From the NCBI GenBank assembly GCA_964019425.1, contig OZ025796.1:1351001-1415000 (forward strand): DNA of 64,000 nt, written 5' to 3'. Each line of letters starts with the position of its first letter. Positions within the stretch are counted from its first letter, which is position 1. Position numbers and translations under genes: made by a program. Shown here piece after piece: positions 13,182 through 21,899 of this stretch. Below the pieces are notes generated by a model that was not told where the DNA came from, searched no databases, and saw only the letters and a program-made list of their open reading frames with translations. The stretch comes from Flectonema sp. DT1601 (Eukaryota; Euglenozoa; Diplonemea; Diplonemida; Diplonemidae).

Positions 13182-13222
13182 ACCCTTTTTTTTTGTTGTT
13201 GTTCGCAACAAAAAAAAAAGGG
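13182..13222. repeat. Inverted repeat (A/T-rich hairpin)
   Basis: CCC plus a T run and GTTG is followed, after a seven-base loop, by CAAC plus an A run and GGG. The arms are nearly perfect complements over about 16 bases. It may simply have arisen from facing homopolymers, but the capping CCC/GGG and GTTG/CAAC pairs make it more than a T run beside an A run. Confidence 0.5.
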
Positions 13223-14189
13223 GGAGGGGAGATCCCAAATCTGATATTAGTGTTACAGGCGTGGTGAATGTTGTTATGTTGAGTGATAAAATATATATAG
13301 GGGGGTGGGTATTGGATTCCCTGACTTCGATAACTACTTCTATACTGATGATGAGTGAACTGAGCTGAGTTGTCGGAATAGTTCTTTTTCTAGTTTTCTT
13401 TTTACCTTTAAAAGAAAAGAAAGAAAAGAAATGAAATCCGTCAAAATGACGACATCTCTTTACAGTTTGTCGCTTATGCCGCAACAGCGTTTCTTTTTTT
13501 TTTTTTTTTTTTTTTTTTCAATCGAACTAATCTTGTTGTTGTCATCCCCCTGCGGGAATGATGACAGTTGACACAAAGAAAACCGAAAATGAGTTTTTTG
13601 TCTGGTTGTTGTGGAACTTTATGTTTTACTACTTTTCCTTTTTTTCTTTTCTTTTGTTCTCCCCCCCCTACTAAGTTTTATTTCGAATACTCCTTCCCGC
13701 ACAAAATTACATAACCTGCTGTGATTGTTGTGCGCACTCACCTTACGGTGGTTTCGTTCTTTAATTGTCGGTGTTCGTTTTCTACGTCCCGAATATTTCC
13801 CTTTTTTTTTAGTACAATACTTTTAGCAGCTCTTATGTGTGGTGATTGAAGAATCATAAATTATTAAGTCTCTTTTTTTTTTTTTTACAATTGCAAAAAG
13901 AAAATTGCCACACACGAATGGGAATGTTAATAAACAGGTGAGTGAGATGTTGATGTTTGTTTTATTTAGCTTACCTTCCTTTCACAGGTAGTGGTCTTCT
14001 ATCACATGGATGGAGTACGAGTGACCACTTTTAACAATCCATCTGTTTGGAAAGCAATGGTTGTTGTTGTTTAATCTAAAATACTTTACTACTTCTGTTT
14101 CAAATGAGTTTTTTTTTAAACTAGATTTTCAACTTGTCTTTAAATCCGTTGATTCTTACCAAGTGAATGTGATTCTCTTGTTTTAGTTG

Positions 14190-14715
14190 ACTTTATTGGT
14201 CTTTTTCGTAACGTCGAATGTGTTGGAAATAATCTTCTTATTTAAGAACTGAATACTATTTCTTGTAGGGAACTGTATTTGAGTTCCTTTGTTAGCATTA
14301 AAGGAATCGATAACCATATTCTACATCAGTAGCTGTATTGGAATTATCAGCTTTTAGTAACTTCACAGGTGGTGTTGTCAGTCGTTCGATTCTATCTTTT
14401 GGATGTTTGTTTTTGGGAATTTTAAATCTGTTGGTTGTTGTTTTCTGTGTGATTGTTCACTTCTTACATCACTGGACTTGTCTCCGTTGACGATATTAAC
14501 CATGCGATGTGATGGATTTCGTTCTTCTCTTATTGAGTTGAATTTATCGGACTTGAACTTTTGTTACATCGGAGATTGCAGCTTTTTTTGAAAGGATGTT
14601 CATCCCTCACAACATTAGACCTTTCAGGTCTGAGTAGCTTAATATCTGTTGGAAATGGTTTCCTTCTCTCTGTTGTAAATCACTCACAGATGTTGACTCT
14701 GAGAATTGTGAATTA
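14190..14715 (+). pseudogene. Decayed leucine-rich-repeat (BspA-like) gene fragment
   Basis: Translated pieces in shifting frames keep the periodic wording of BspA-type leucine-rich repeats. Examples are RNVECVGNNLL near 14210, LELSAFSNFTGG near 14340, LTSLDLSPLTILT and LIELNLSDLNF between 14460 and 14560, and TLDLSGLSSLISVGNGFLL at about 14608-14664. The pieces come in the expected order and spacing but are separated by stops and frame changes, so the gene is dead. Such repeat proteins occur in large families at the surface of many protists. It lies directly upstream of the ATP-grasp gene, but I infer no functional link. Confidence 0.7.
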
Positions 14716-14811
14716 CTTTTTTTTTTTTTGAATTAGTTCCAAACTTTTTGTTTCTTATTTCTTTCTATTTTTCACTTCCCCAAAACAAGAATGGACTAAT
14801 AAATAAAAAAA

Positions 14812-16086
14812 ATGCTGAGCAAGCGACGTGCTCACAAAGACTCCAAACCAGATGACGTCAGCATCCAAATAACAGCTCACGAGAAGAAATTAAAAAAGAG
14901 TAAACGATGGAGGTACGGATTATACGCGGCACTAATTATGATAATTTTAATATTCGCTGAAGACGCGAGACAGTTATTTATTAGAGTTCAGAGAATAGCT
15001 GGTCAGTCGACGGTCCTCAGAGACCTCAGAGTAGTTGTTTCAAACGATCAGCAAAAGAAAGCAGAAAACTACTTTAATCAGCTCTACCCTCAGATTCTTG
15101 AATCAGCGAAGAGGTTTCCGCTTCATTGGTACTTCAGACATACGGAACGACCAGAACACAATGAAACTCTAACGTGGTATGAGATTATTGGACTGCGAAC
15201 AGTCGCAATGTCAAAACTACTAAAGAAATACGGACGAGACGATTTTAGAGTTGAAAAAGATCGTTGTGAAATGTATCGTTTCTTCAAAAGAAATAACATA
15301 CCACACGCTGATGTGCTTGCCTACTGGTCACCTAAAGAGGATATTACTGTTCAGTTGTCAAGTGGAATTCTCAACACGATAACAAGATGGCCAGCATTCG
15401 TAAAGGCTTGTCATCTAACACAAGGATCAATGAAGGCAACAATTGCTTTAGAAAGTGAGGACTGGGTGACTAACAATATAGTTCACGTTAAATCATGGAC
15501 GGCATCAAAACTAAATCGTTTTGCGGATGACTGGGAACGTCCATGGAGAGCTGAAGGAAATAGTTTAACAGATACTCTAAAGCCAGGACTCATGTTGCAG
15601 AATGGATGGCATAAAACTTTCAATCCATACAAACAAAAAGAAATGGCAATCGAGGTAAAAGTTGAAGTTCTTTGGGGAGTTGCTTATCTCGGAGTTAGTA
15701 GTGATCTTCACGCCAGTACTATTTATTTAAAAGATGGAACTGTTGAATTATACCCAACCTTATGGTCACAAGTAATGCTACAACCACATCCAGAACAAAA
15801 GATGACTTGGATGCAGTCTCACCTTCCTTGTGTTTGGAAGCTTGCTGAAAGGGTAGCTCACATAATTCGCTGTGAATCAGTTAGGATCGATATCTTTCTT
15901 TGGAAAGATCACCCTTCCGAGTGTGTTGTTAATGAAATATCAATCTCTTCAGGAATGGGATATGCAATGCATTTCCAATACCTGACTAGAGCTTGGGCTG
16001 AACCTCTTTTCAATAAAATATATCCACCTACTAATGAAACAGAAAAGGTTCATCCGGTTTATGAAAATTTTGATCCGATGAAATAA
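14812..16086 (+). CDS. Membrane-anchored ATP-grasp protein (TupA-like)
   Basis: A single exon of 424 residues. Residues about 35-49 (YGLYAALIMIILIFA) form one membrane anchor after a basic cytosolic tail, which suggests a type II membrane protein with its catalytic part in the secretory lumen. The rest resembles the ATP-grasp TupA-like family, which makes amide or ester bonds in cell-surface polymers or transfers sugars in some annotations. Visible signs are PAFVKACHLTQGSM (nucleotide-binding lysine region) and VRIDIFLW with the metal-ligand run NEISISSGMGY (D360, E375). The preferred ATG at 14812 follows a long pyrimidine tract ending in AG at 14789. The substrate cannot be told from the sequence. 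Confidence 0.72.
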   Translation: MLSKRRAHKDSKPDDVSIQITAHEKKLKKSKRWRYGLYAALIMIILIFAEDARQLFIRVQRIAGQSTVLRDLRVVVSNDQQKKAENYFNQLYPQILESAKRFPLHWYFRHTERPEHNETLTWYEIIGLRTVAMSKLLKKYGRDDFRVEKDRCEMYRFFKRNNIPHADVLAYWSPKEDITVQLSSGILNTITRWPAFVKACHLTQGSMKATIALESEDWVTNNIVHVKSWTASKLNRFADDWERPWRAEGNSLTDTLKPGLMLQNGWHKTFNPYKQKEMAIEVKVEVLWGVAYLGVSSDLHASTIYLKDGTVELYPTLWSQVMLQPHPEQKMTWMQSHLPCVWKLAERVAHIIRCESVRIDIFLWKDHPSECVVNEISISSGMGYAMHFQYLTRAWAEPLFNKIYPPTNETEKVHPVYENFDPMK

Positions 16087-16723
16087 TCTAGCTGCTTGTG
16101 TTTAGTCTGTCCTCTTCCTAACTTTAGTTTGCTATTCATCTCATGACGGAATCGTATTTTATGAAAGCATTGACGGCATCAATCATTGTTAACCTGATTA
16201 TTGGTCTATCTATCTTTCGTGTTTTCCTTTTCGGTTTTGATTTTTTTTTTGATTTTTTTTTTTTTTTTTTTTTCTCCAAATGATTTACTTTGACAGGAAT
16301 TCGCAATCTACCACTCTAGCTGTAGCATTCTTTGAGGAAATTAATCAAAAATAATTTATCGAGTGGCTAAGAAACAAATAATTGATTAAAAAACAGAGAT
16401 AAGGGACAAGCAGGATTATGGTTTATTTGTACTGCCAAGATAACATTTTTGTGCAATCAAAAAACCTGCTGTTTTTTTTTCTTTTTTGAGCTGCCAGTCT
16501 TTTCCACTTCATCAACGTGTAAATTCTTTCTTTTATTAGAATTCCTGTCATCGTCATGACAGACTGTTACTCTGTCAAAGTATTTCTGACGGCAACCTGT
16601 AGATCACACACGAGTGAACGTTGATAGGTGTCTGTTATCTTGTTGTATTATTGTAGATTGTTTTTGTTTCACACACGTCTTCTCTTCCGTTTCAGTAATT
16701 AATTAATCTTATATAAGTAAACA
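16087..16723. other. Intergenic, T-rich; no gene seen
   Basis: About 640 bases with T runs and no coding potential. A segment near 16395-16420 (AGGGACAAGCAGGATTATG) faintly resembles the internal part of the Penelope-like 3' motif found at 30252 and 61897, but it is too short and diverged to call as a copy. The last part is a pyrimidine tract ending TTTCAG at 16695. Confidence 0.5.
16672..16695 (+). promoter_or_regulatory. Candidate trans-splice (or 5'UTR) acceptor of the EF-hand-like gene
   Basis: A pyrimidine-rich tract (CACGTCTTCTCTTCCGTTTCAG) ends in AG 28 nt before the ATG at 16724. No splice donor with the short-intron consensus is evident upstream within 90 nt, so spliced-leader addition is the simpler reading. 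Confidence 0.45.
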
Positions 16724-17122
16724 ATGACTGAAGTTATTGATTCTACTAGAAGTTTATTGTCTCAGTCAACCAGACCTGGTGCAGTATCTGAGCACAATGA
16801 GAACTTAGCATTAGCTCAGAAGATTACCGAATCTAGATTCGCACACTTTAAAGAAAAGTCTGAGTTGTACCCAAAAGCATACCCACCACCAATGGCTGGG
16901 GACGGTTCTGACGTATTCGCTGCTGCTGATGAAGCAGGAGAGGGAACCATGACTTTTAAGGAAGTCGCTAAATTTCTTGGTAGAAACCAAAACCTTCGTC
17001 ACCGTCTTCAAGAAGGATGGGTGTCTTTCAACTCAAAATTTGACACCGAAAACCTCCAAGACCTCACCAAGGAGGGTTTCATGAAGATTTGGCAAGAAGC
17101 TGCCTCCCTCCGCTCTCAGTAG
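16724..17122 (+). CDS. Small EF-hand-like protein
   Basis: A single exon of 132 residues. Two stretches fit degenerate EF-hand loops: DEAGEGTMTFKE, with D at position 1, G at 6 and E at 12, and DTENLQDLTKEG, which keeps the first Asp but loses the last Glu. The helices on either side (EVAKFLGRNQNLRHRL and FMKIWQEAA) fit the paired helix-loop-helix fold. Calcium binding is doubtful because several ligands are missing. The N-terminal half is charged and shows no motif. Codon use looks coding and the ATG follows a good acceptor tract. The role is unknown. Confidence 0.72.
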   Translation: MTEVIDSTRSLLSQSTRPGAVSEHNENLALAQKITESRFAHFKEKSELYPKAYPPPMAGDGSDVFAAADEAGEGTMTFKEVAKFLGRNQNLRHRLQEGWVSFNSKFDTENLQDLTKEGFMKIWQEAASLRSQ

Positions 17123-17604
17123 GTATCATCTTCTCCATCGTTTTTGAGTCAATTTTTGAACAGCGGCGACCTTCTTGCCCCGAAAATCTGACCAAAAGGT
17201 GCTTCCCTCTCATAAGTTAGGCAGCCTGCACTTGAAAACTAGTTCTCCGTAGTAATCAACATTCTGAAGAAGGAAATAACAAAAGATTCCAAAACACGAC
17301 ATTGCGGGGGAGTGAAGGAATTTTAAGAGAATGGGAAAAAAAAAAAAAAAAAAATGGAGAGAAAAGAACAAAAGAAAACAAAAAAAAATAGGAGAGAAGC
17401 ACGCACGGATCTTACCCTGGATGATGCCTGGCATCATTATTTCAAAGGTTGAAACTTTTACACGTTTTATGTCTCTAATTTCTTGCACATATTTCCTCAC
17501 ACAGTAATAAACATTCGAAGGACAAACAACGCCAGCCATCAATCCGTATAAAAGTAAATAAATAAATAAATAAATAATATTCTTAACCAGGTGATGATTT
17601 AGAC
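17123..17604. other. Intergenic, no gene seen
   Basis: About 480 bases. A minus-strand open frame crosses it (17854 down to 17210), but that frame is low in order, carries Phe runs from the A tract at 17337-17355, and overlaps the start of the protease gene, so I do not call it. A CCAG at 17587-17590 lies 14 nt before the next ATG. Confidence 0.5.
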
Positions 17605-19290
17605 ATGGAAGCAAGAAGGGATCACTGGACTCGACAAGTACAAGCATCAAAATATGGACCTCTGGCATCTGGAGACTCGGTAGGTGAACGAGAGAGAGAT
17701 GCCCGTAAAAGACAAGTCGCAGTGAAACAACAGAAATTGAATTCCAATGTGCAAATGATGTTGGGAGAGACGAGACCACAGCAAAGTGGTAGGCAGGCTG
17801 TCTCATCACCTGCGAAGTTGAAACAAAAACGACAACCAGACTCTCAATCATCATCTAAACGACATCAGACTAACAATTCATACATTCCAACAGTTGAGAT
17901 CAGTCCATTGAAAGCCTCATCGAAATCTAATAGAAAGTATCAAAGACGATCATCAGAAAGTAAACCAAAGTTAGATGATATTCGAAACTGGACCTCTCCA
18001 AAACAACTTTCAAATGTTAAAAACGGACAAGTCGGTTTCCGAAACCTGGGCAACACCTGCTACATGAATTCAATACTCGCAGCACTGACTCGGTTGTCAC
18101 AATTTTCAAATGCGGTGATGTCAACCAGCATGTTATATTCTGTGAAAGAAAAACAATCCACCACCACCATTGATGATGATAACACTCCTCCTTGTACACA
18201 AAATGTATCCGAAGAAACACCTCTCGAAAAGGATAAGTTAGGTCAGTCGGATGATTTTATTTTAAAATTCCTACACAACGTTGCGAGTGGTGTTGCTAGC
18301 GGAGGTTTAGTTGGGATCAGACCTTCAGAATTAAAGAACGCGATAGCAAGCAAACGATCAACTTTTAGAGGAAACGATCAACAAGATGCACACGAGTTTT
18401 TGGTATCATTCTTAGACCTCCTCGATACAGAAATATCATCAATCGGAGGAGGTGAACATCTTTCAGTTCAGCCTTCCTATTCTAAGAGTTTGGTTAAAAG
18501 ATTACTACAGTCAAAGATAACAAAACACTTTACTTGTACAGAATGCAACAGAGGGATTGAGAAACCTGAATTGTACACTTGTTTGTCTGTTCCTTTACCA
18601 AAGAAAATAACAAAAAAAAGAGAAATCACAATAGAAGACAAACCGTCAGTAGTGAGCATACGAAGTGATGACAGCTCTCTGACTGCATCAGATGAAGAGA
18701 ATGATTTATTCAGAAGTGATGATGAGGTTCTGAATACTACTCCTCCTCCAGTTAATAAGTTGTCAGGTCTGTTGTCGGCATCTCTGGAAGGCGAGTCATC
18801 AATTTCTCGAAATTGTGAATTTTGTAATTCTAAAAACTCACGAGTCTCAACTCAGATTGCTGAACTACCTCATTATTTAGTAATTCACGTTAATCGGTTT
18901 AAGATCGTTCAAAGGGGAGGTGAGTTTACTAATTTTCAAGTAGTGAAAGATGATCAGGCGATCTCTATTTCAGAAACACTTGATTTGAAACCTTTTACGT
19001 CATCAACTGACTTGAGTTACCCTCCAGATCTGAATTTCTCTTTTTCAGATTCTGGTGAAGTCATCTCACATCCGAGAGAAGTGCAGTCATTGAAATTAAC
19101 GTATTCACTTCGTAGTGTTGTTCATCACTTTGGAGTTAGTACAAACTCAGGTCATTATGTGACTGACTACTTGGGTGATGATTTAGTTTGGTACAACGCA
19201 AACGATTCGGTTATTTCACCGACAACTTCTCCAGCTCGTGAAGATTCAAAAACATGTTATTTACTATTTTATGAGAGGGATAAAGAATAG
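17605..19290 (+). CDS. Ubiquitin carboxyl-terminal hydrolase (USP family, C19)
   Basis: A single exon of 561 residues. The cysteine box GFRNLGNTCYMNS puts the catalytic Cys at residue 152. The QQDAHEFL helix follows. The histidine box NSGHYVTDY gives His517, and WYNANDSVIS supplies the third catalytic residue (D534 or its neighbour N533). The frame closes with YLLFYERD as in the family. Two CxxC pairs (CTEC and CEFC) form the usual zinc ribbon of the fingers subdomain. The first 130 residues are basic and unstructured. The enzyme should remove ubiquitin from proteins in cytosol or nucleus. It is similar in plan to the shorter USPs, and the exact orthologue is not clear. Confidence 0.93.
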   Translation: MEARRDHWTRQVQASKYGPLASGDSVGERERDARKRQVAVKQQKLNSNVQMMLGETRPQQSGRQAVSSPAKLKQKRQPDSQSSSKRHQTNNSYIPTVEISPLKASSKSNRKYQRRSSESKPKLDDIRNWTSPKQLSNVKNGQVGFRNLGNTCYMNSILAALTRLSQFSNAVMSTSMLYSVKEKQSTTTIDDDNTPPCTQNVSEETPLEKDKLGQSDDFILKFLHNVASGVASGGLVGIRPSELKNAIASKRSTFRGNDQQDAHEFLVSFLDLLDTEISSIGGGEHLSVQPSYSKSLVKRLLQSKITKHFTCTECNRGIEKPELYTCLSVPLPKKITKKREITIEDKPSVVSIRSDDSSLTASDEENDLFRSDDEVLNTTPPPVNKLSGLLSASLEGESSISRNCEFCNSKNSRVSTQIAELPHYLVIHVNRFKIVQRGGEFTNFQVVKDDQAISISETLDLKPFTSSTDLSYPPDLNFSFSDSGEVISHPREVQSLKLTYSLRSVVHHFGVSTNSGHYVTDYLGDDLVWYNANDSVISPTTSPAREDSKTCYLLFYERDKE

Positions 19291-19768
19291 TAGTCAATCG
19301 CCTGCTACGATCTGATCGCTGTTATCATTTTTATCTGTTTTTATGTTAAGTGTTTTTGGTTTTGTTTTATATAATATATTTAATACTCAACGACTCTTAC
19401 AGTATGTGTTAGTGTCAACACAATTTAGGGTTTCGAGTCTCGTTGTGTGTTTTTGTTAACAAAAATAACAGATTTTTGTCTCGTTTTTTTTTTTTTTTTG
19501 TTTTTCCCATTTATTTTCATCATCTGTTTTTTATTTTTTTTGTTAACAAGACAGTACCAACGAGGAATATTTTTTTTTTTTTTTTTTTAAGAAGCTGTTG
19601 GAGGCATTACTAAATGTCCTACTCCTGGCAATACCGTGTTGTGTTTTTATTGATGAAAATACGGTACGGAGATTCCCTTACTCTGGTGTTGTGTTTAGTT
19701 GTTTTGAATATTTTTATCTAATTTAATCAAATCAGGTTTAATGATGTGATTGTACTGAACGAGTTCTG
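19291..19768. other. Intergenic, T-rich; no gene seen
   Basis: About 480 bases with T runs at 19486-19500 and 19570-19587. The segment near 19620-19670 contains two similar short stretches around ATACCGTG and ATACGGTA. No coding or RNA feature is supported. AATCAG at 19730-19735 lies 33 nt before the next ATG. Confidence 0.5.
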
Positions 19769-20563
19769 ATGTCATCTGTTCCGGATGACGCGTTTCCTTT
19801 CACTCAAAGTACGTCTTGTTTCTTACGAAGGCATTTAACTTTCTTTGATTTCGATGTGGGTGACTTTGAAGAAGGTGCTCCAGAAGATAAGACTGCGAAG
19901 GAAATTTGGTACGAACGAGGACGACTGTACTGGCAAACAATACCTACAACAGTTGAGGGGATGGTTTTAGGTCCGGGAGCCTCAGCTGTAGAAACTCGCA
20001 CCATAGAGAGAGAGCTAGAAGACACCATCTCTCTGTTAAAGGAAAATGATTGTGAGGGTGACTGTGCCCTCGACTGCGGTGCAGGTATCGGTCGAGTATC
20101 ACAGGCTCTTGGATCACTTTATAGTTCAGTAGATATGTTAGAGCCTTGTAGTCATCTTCTAGACTTTGTTAAAAAGAAAGGTGGAGCTCCAGGAAATGGT
20201 CGACTACTTCCGTATCCTATTCAGGGTTATAATCCAACAAATAGTCCAACAGGACCTTATGATTTAATTTCTATTAATTGGTGTGCGTCTTTCGTAACTG
20301 ACGATGATTTGATATTATTTTTAAATAATTGTCGACCAGCTCTAACTAATTCAGGTAAGATATTTATAAAAGAAAACATCACAGAAACTCATTTTCGAGC
20401 TCGTCGTGGCAGCGCCTCAGTTGCTCGAACTGATAGTCATTATTTAGATATTTTTAAAGCCGGGAATCTTTCTGTTATTGCAGAGAAGCTGCAAGAAGGA
20501 CTTCCTGATGGGTGGTTACCAGTAAAGATGTATCTCCTAGTTCCGTTGGATAGATCAAAGTAA
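19769..20563 (+). CDS. NTMT1: Alpha-N-terminal protein methyltransferase (NTMT1/NRMT-like)
   Basis: A single exon of 264 residues. Family signatures are the RGRLYWQTIPTTVEGM entry, the AdoMet-binding motif ALDCGAGIGRVSQAL (D102, G104, G106), the acidic LEP, and the C-terminal run TDSHYLDIFK followed by LQEGLP and PVKMYLLVP. These match the enzymes that methylate the alpha-amino group of proteins starting X-Pro-Lys once methionine is removed. The N-terminal 55 residues are longer than in the human protein and look variable. It probably acts in nucleus and cytosol. The next gene starts about 100 bases downstream on the same strand. Confidence 0.88.
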   Translation: MSSVPDDAFPFTQSTSCFLRRHLTFFDFDVGDFEEGAPEDKTAKEIWYERGRLYWQTIPTTVEGMVLGPGASAVETRTIERELEDTISLLKENDCEGDCALDCGAGIGRVSQALGSLYSSVDMLEPCSHLLDFVKKKGGAPGNGRLLPYPIQGYNPTNSPTGPYDLISINWCASFVTDDDLILFLNNCRPALTNSGKIFIKENITETHFRARRGSASVARTDSHYLDIFKAGNLSVIAEKLQEGLPDGWLPVKMYLLVPLDRSK

Positions 20564-20612
20564 TCGAATAACGAAATCTTATTTACATAAGATTAGGTCA
20601 CAATTCGTTTTT

Positions 20613-20638
20613 TTTTATGTTTTCTTTTTCTAATCTAG
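20613..20638 (+). promoter_or_regulatory. Candidate splice acceptor deciding the nucleoside hydrolase start
   Basis: A T-rich tract ending TAATCTAG at 20638 lies 26 nt before the ATG at 20665. An in-frame ATG at 20617 falls inside the tract itself, so it would be removed if this acceptor is used. That favours the downstream start. Confidence 0.45.
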
Positions 20639-20664
20639 TCCCTCATTCTGACAGCGTATTAAAT

Positions 20665-21666
20665 ATGTCTCCGACACCAGTCTGGTTGGACTGTGATCCC
20701 GGACATGATGACGCAATGGCGATTATTCTTTCAATGCACTCTCCGGATCTAAAGCTGTTGGGAGTTAGCACTGTTTCAGGAAACCAGTCGATAGAAAAAG
20801 TAACGAAAAACGCGGCTAAAATGGTAACGCTGTGCTCGGGGGAATCGAAACCTCCATCGGTAGTTAGAGGGGCGGAGAGACCATTATTGAGAACAATAAA
20901 ACATGATCCAGGCATTCATGGTGAGTCAGGACTTGAGGGTTCTGTTGATTTGGATGATTTTAGGGAGAATCAATCAGTCGTCCTCGCAGACACTGCCATC
21001 ACATTTATGGCGCAATCGATATTAAAGTCACCTGATAAGGTTAGCCTCATCGCTACTGGTGCTCTTACGAATGTAGCTCTGTTGTGCAGAGTCCATCCTG
21101 AAGTGTTGAAGAACATAAACCAAATCGTATTAATGGGAGGTGCGATTGGTGTCGGCAATCGTCACCCAGTTGCAGAATTCAACATCGAATGTGATCCTGA
21201 AGCTGCTCATATTGTTTTTAACCTTCCAGTAAAAGTAGTTATGGTACCACTAGAAGTTACTCACACTGCTTTATGCACTCCAACTGTGATAAATGAAATC
21301 TCAAGAAGATTAAATCACACAGTCTTCAGTAGAATTGTTGTATCATTAATGCTTTACTTCGCGAAGACTTATAAAGATGTGTTTGGATTTCATGATGGTC
21401 CTCCAGTACACGATCCTTGTGCTGTGGCTTATGTTATAAATCCAAACCTATTTGAGACACGTCTTCTCAGAGTTGATGTTGTAACTGGAAATCACATCAC
21501 TGCAGGGCAGACTGTTTGTGATATTTGGGGAAGTCAGCCGGGTAAAAAAAATGTTATCGTTGCTGAAAAGATGAACGTCAACGGGTTTTGGGAACTAATA
21601 ATAAAAGCATGCGAGGCTGCTAATGTTGTCAGCGTACTTGGGTTGAGTAGTAAAGCAAGGCTTTGA
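20665..21666 (+). CDS. Inosine-uridine-preferring nucleoside hydrolase
   Basis: 333 residues from the preferred ATG. The N-terminal calcium/ribose motif WLDCDPGHDDAMA carries the aspartate cluster D9, D11, D15 and D16. ALTNVALL, ILMGG-type wording (VLMGGAIGVGN), AEFNIECDPEAA and the late HDGPPVHDPCAVAYV, with its active-site histidine, complete the family pattern. The enzyme splits purine or pyrimidine ribonucleosides to base and ribose, and feeds purine salvage in protozoa. It is cytosolic or glycosomal in relatives. The extreme C-terminus is LSSKARL, and SKxRL resembles but does not equal a plain SKL peroxisomal signal. An in-frame ATG 48 bases upstream lies in a T-rich splice-like tract and is less likely. 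Confidence 0.9.
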   Translation: MSPTPVWLDCDPGHDDAMAIILSMHSPDLKLLGVSTVSGNQSIEKVTKNAAKMVTLCSGESKPPSVVRGAERPLLRTIKHDPGIHGESGLEGSVDLDDFRENQSVVLADTAITFMAQSILKSPDKVSLIATGALTNVALLCRVHPEVLKNINQIVLMGGAIGVGNRHPVAEFNIECDPEAAHIVFNLPVKVVMVPLEVTHTALCTPTVINEISRRLNHTVFSRIVVSLMLYFAKTYKDVFGFHDGPPVHDPCAVAYVINPNLFETRLLRVDVVTGNHITAGQTVCDIWGSQPGKKNVIVAEKMNVNGFWELIIKACEAANVVSVLGLSSKARL

Positions 21667-21899
21667 TACTTTCTATCTTTTCTATCCTTTTTTATCGATC
21701 GTGGTCACTACTCTTAACACACTACCTGACTCAATTGGGATTGGGAAGGGGTTAGTTAATAATAATATGTTGCTTACTAAAGTTTGTTATAGTTTTTCTT
21801 TAACGATTTTCTTACTTTGTCAGTCCTCACAGTATGCGACCCTCACGTAGGAGGACATCTCAATAGGGAACAGAGCACCTGCTCTTGTGGGGGACGTAA

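Larger units (their letters stand above)
11021..14189. other. 3.2 kb intergenic region with dispersed repeat and hairpins
   Basis: No intact gene is visible. The stretch holds one copy of a dispersed repeat (12163-12253), a strong hairpin at 12981-13021, and a second near-perfect A/T hairpin at 13182-13222. Many T runs are present. Weak fragments near 13990-14080 do not translate into anything I recognise. It leads directly into a decayed leucine-rich-repeat pseudogene. Confidence 0.55.

Noticed and set aside
16395-16450. Third copy of the Penelope-like 3' motif
   Set aside because: Only about 20 bases resemble it, and the GAAA part and the stem arms are absent.
17210-17854. Minus-strand gene overlapping the ubiquitin protease start
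   Set aside because: It crosses an A tract and the coding start of a certain plus-strand gene, and its product has no recognisable content.
20617-20664. Upstream in-frame ATG of the nucleoside hydrolase
   Set aside because: It lies inside a T-rich tract ending in TAG at 20638 that looks like a splice acceptor. The family start fits the ATG at 20665.
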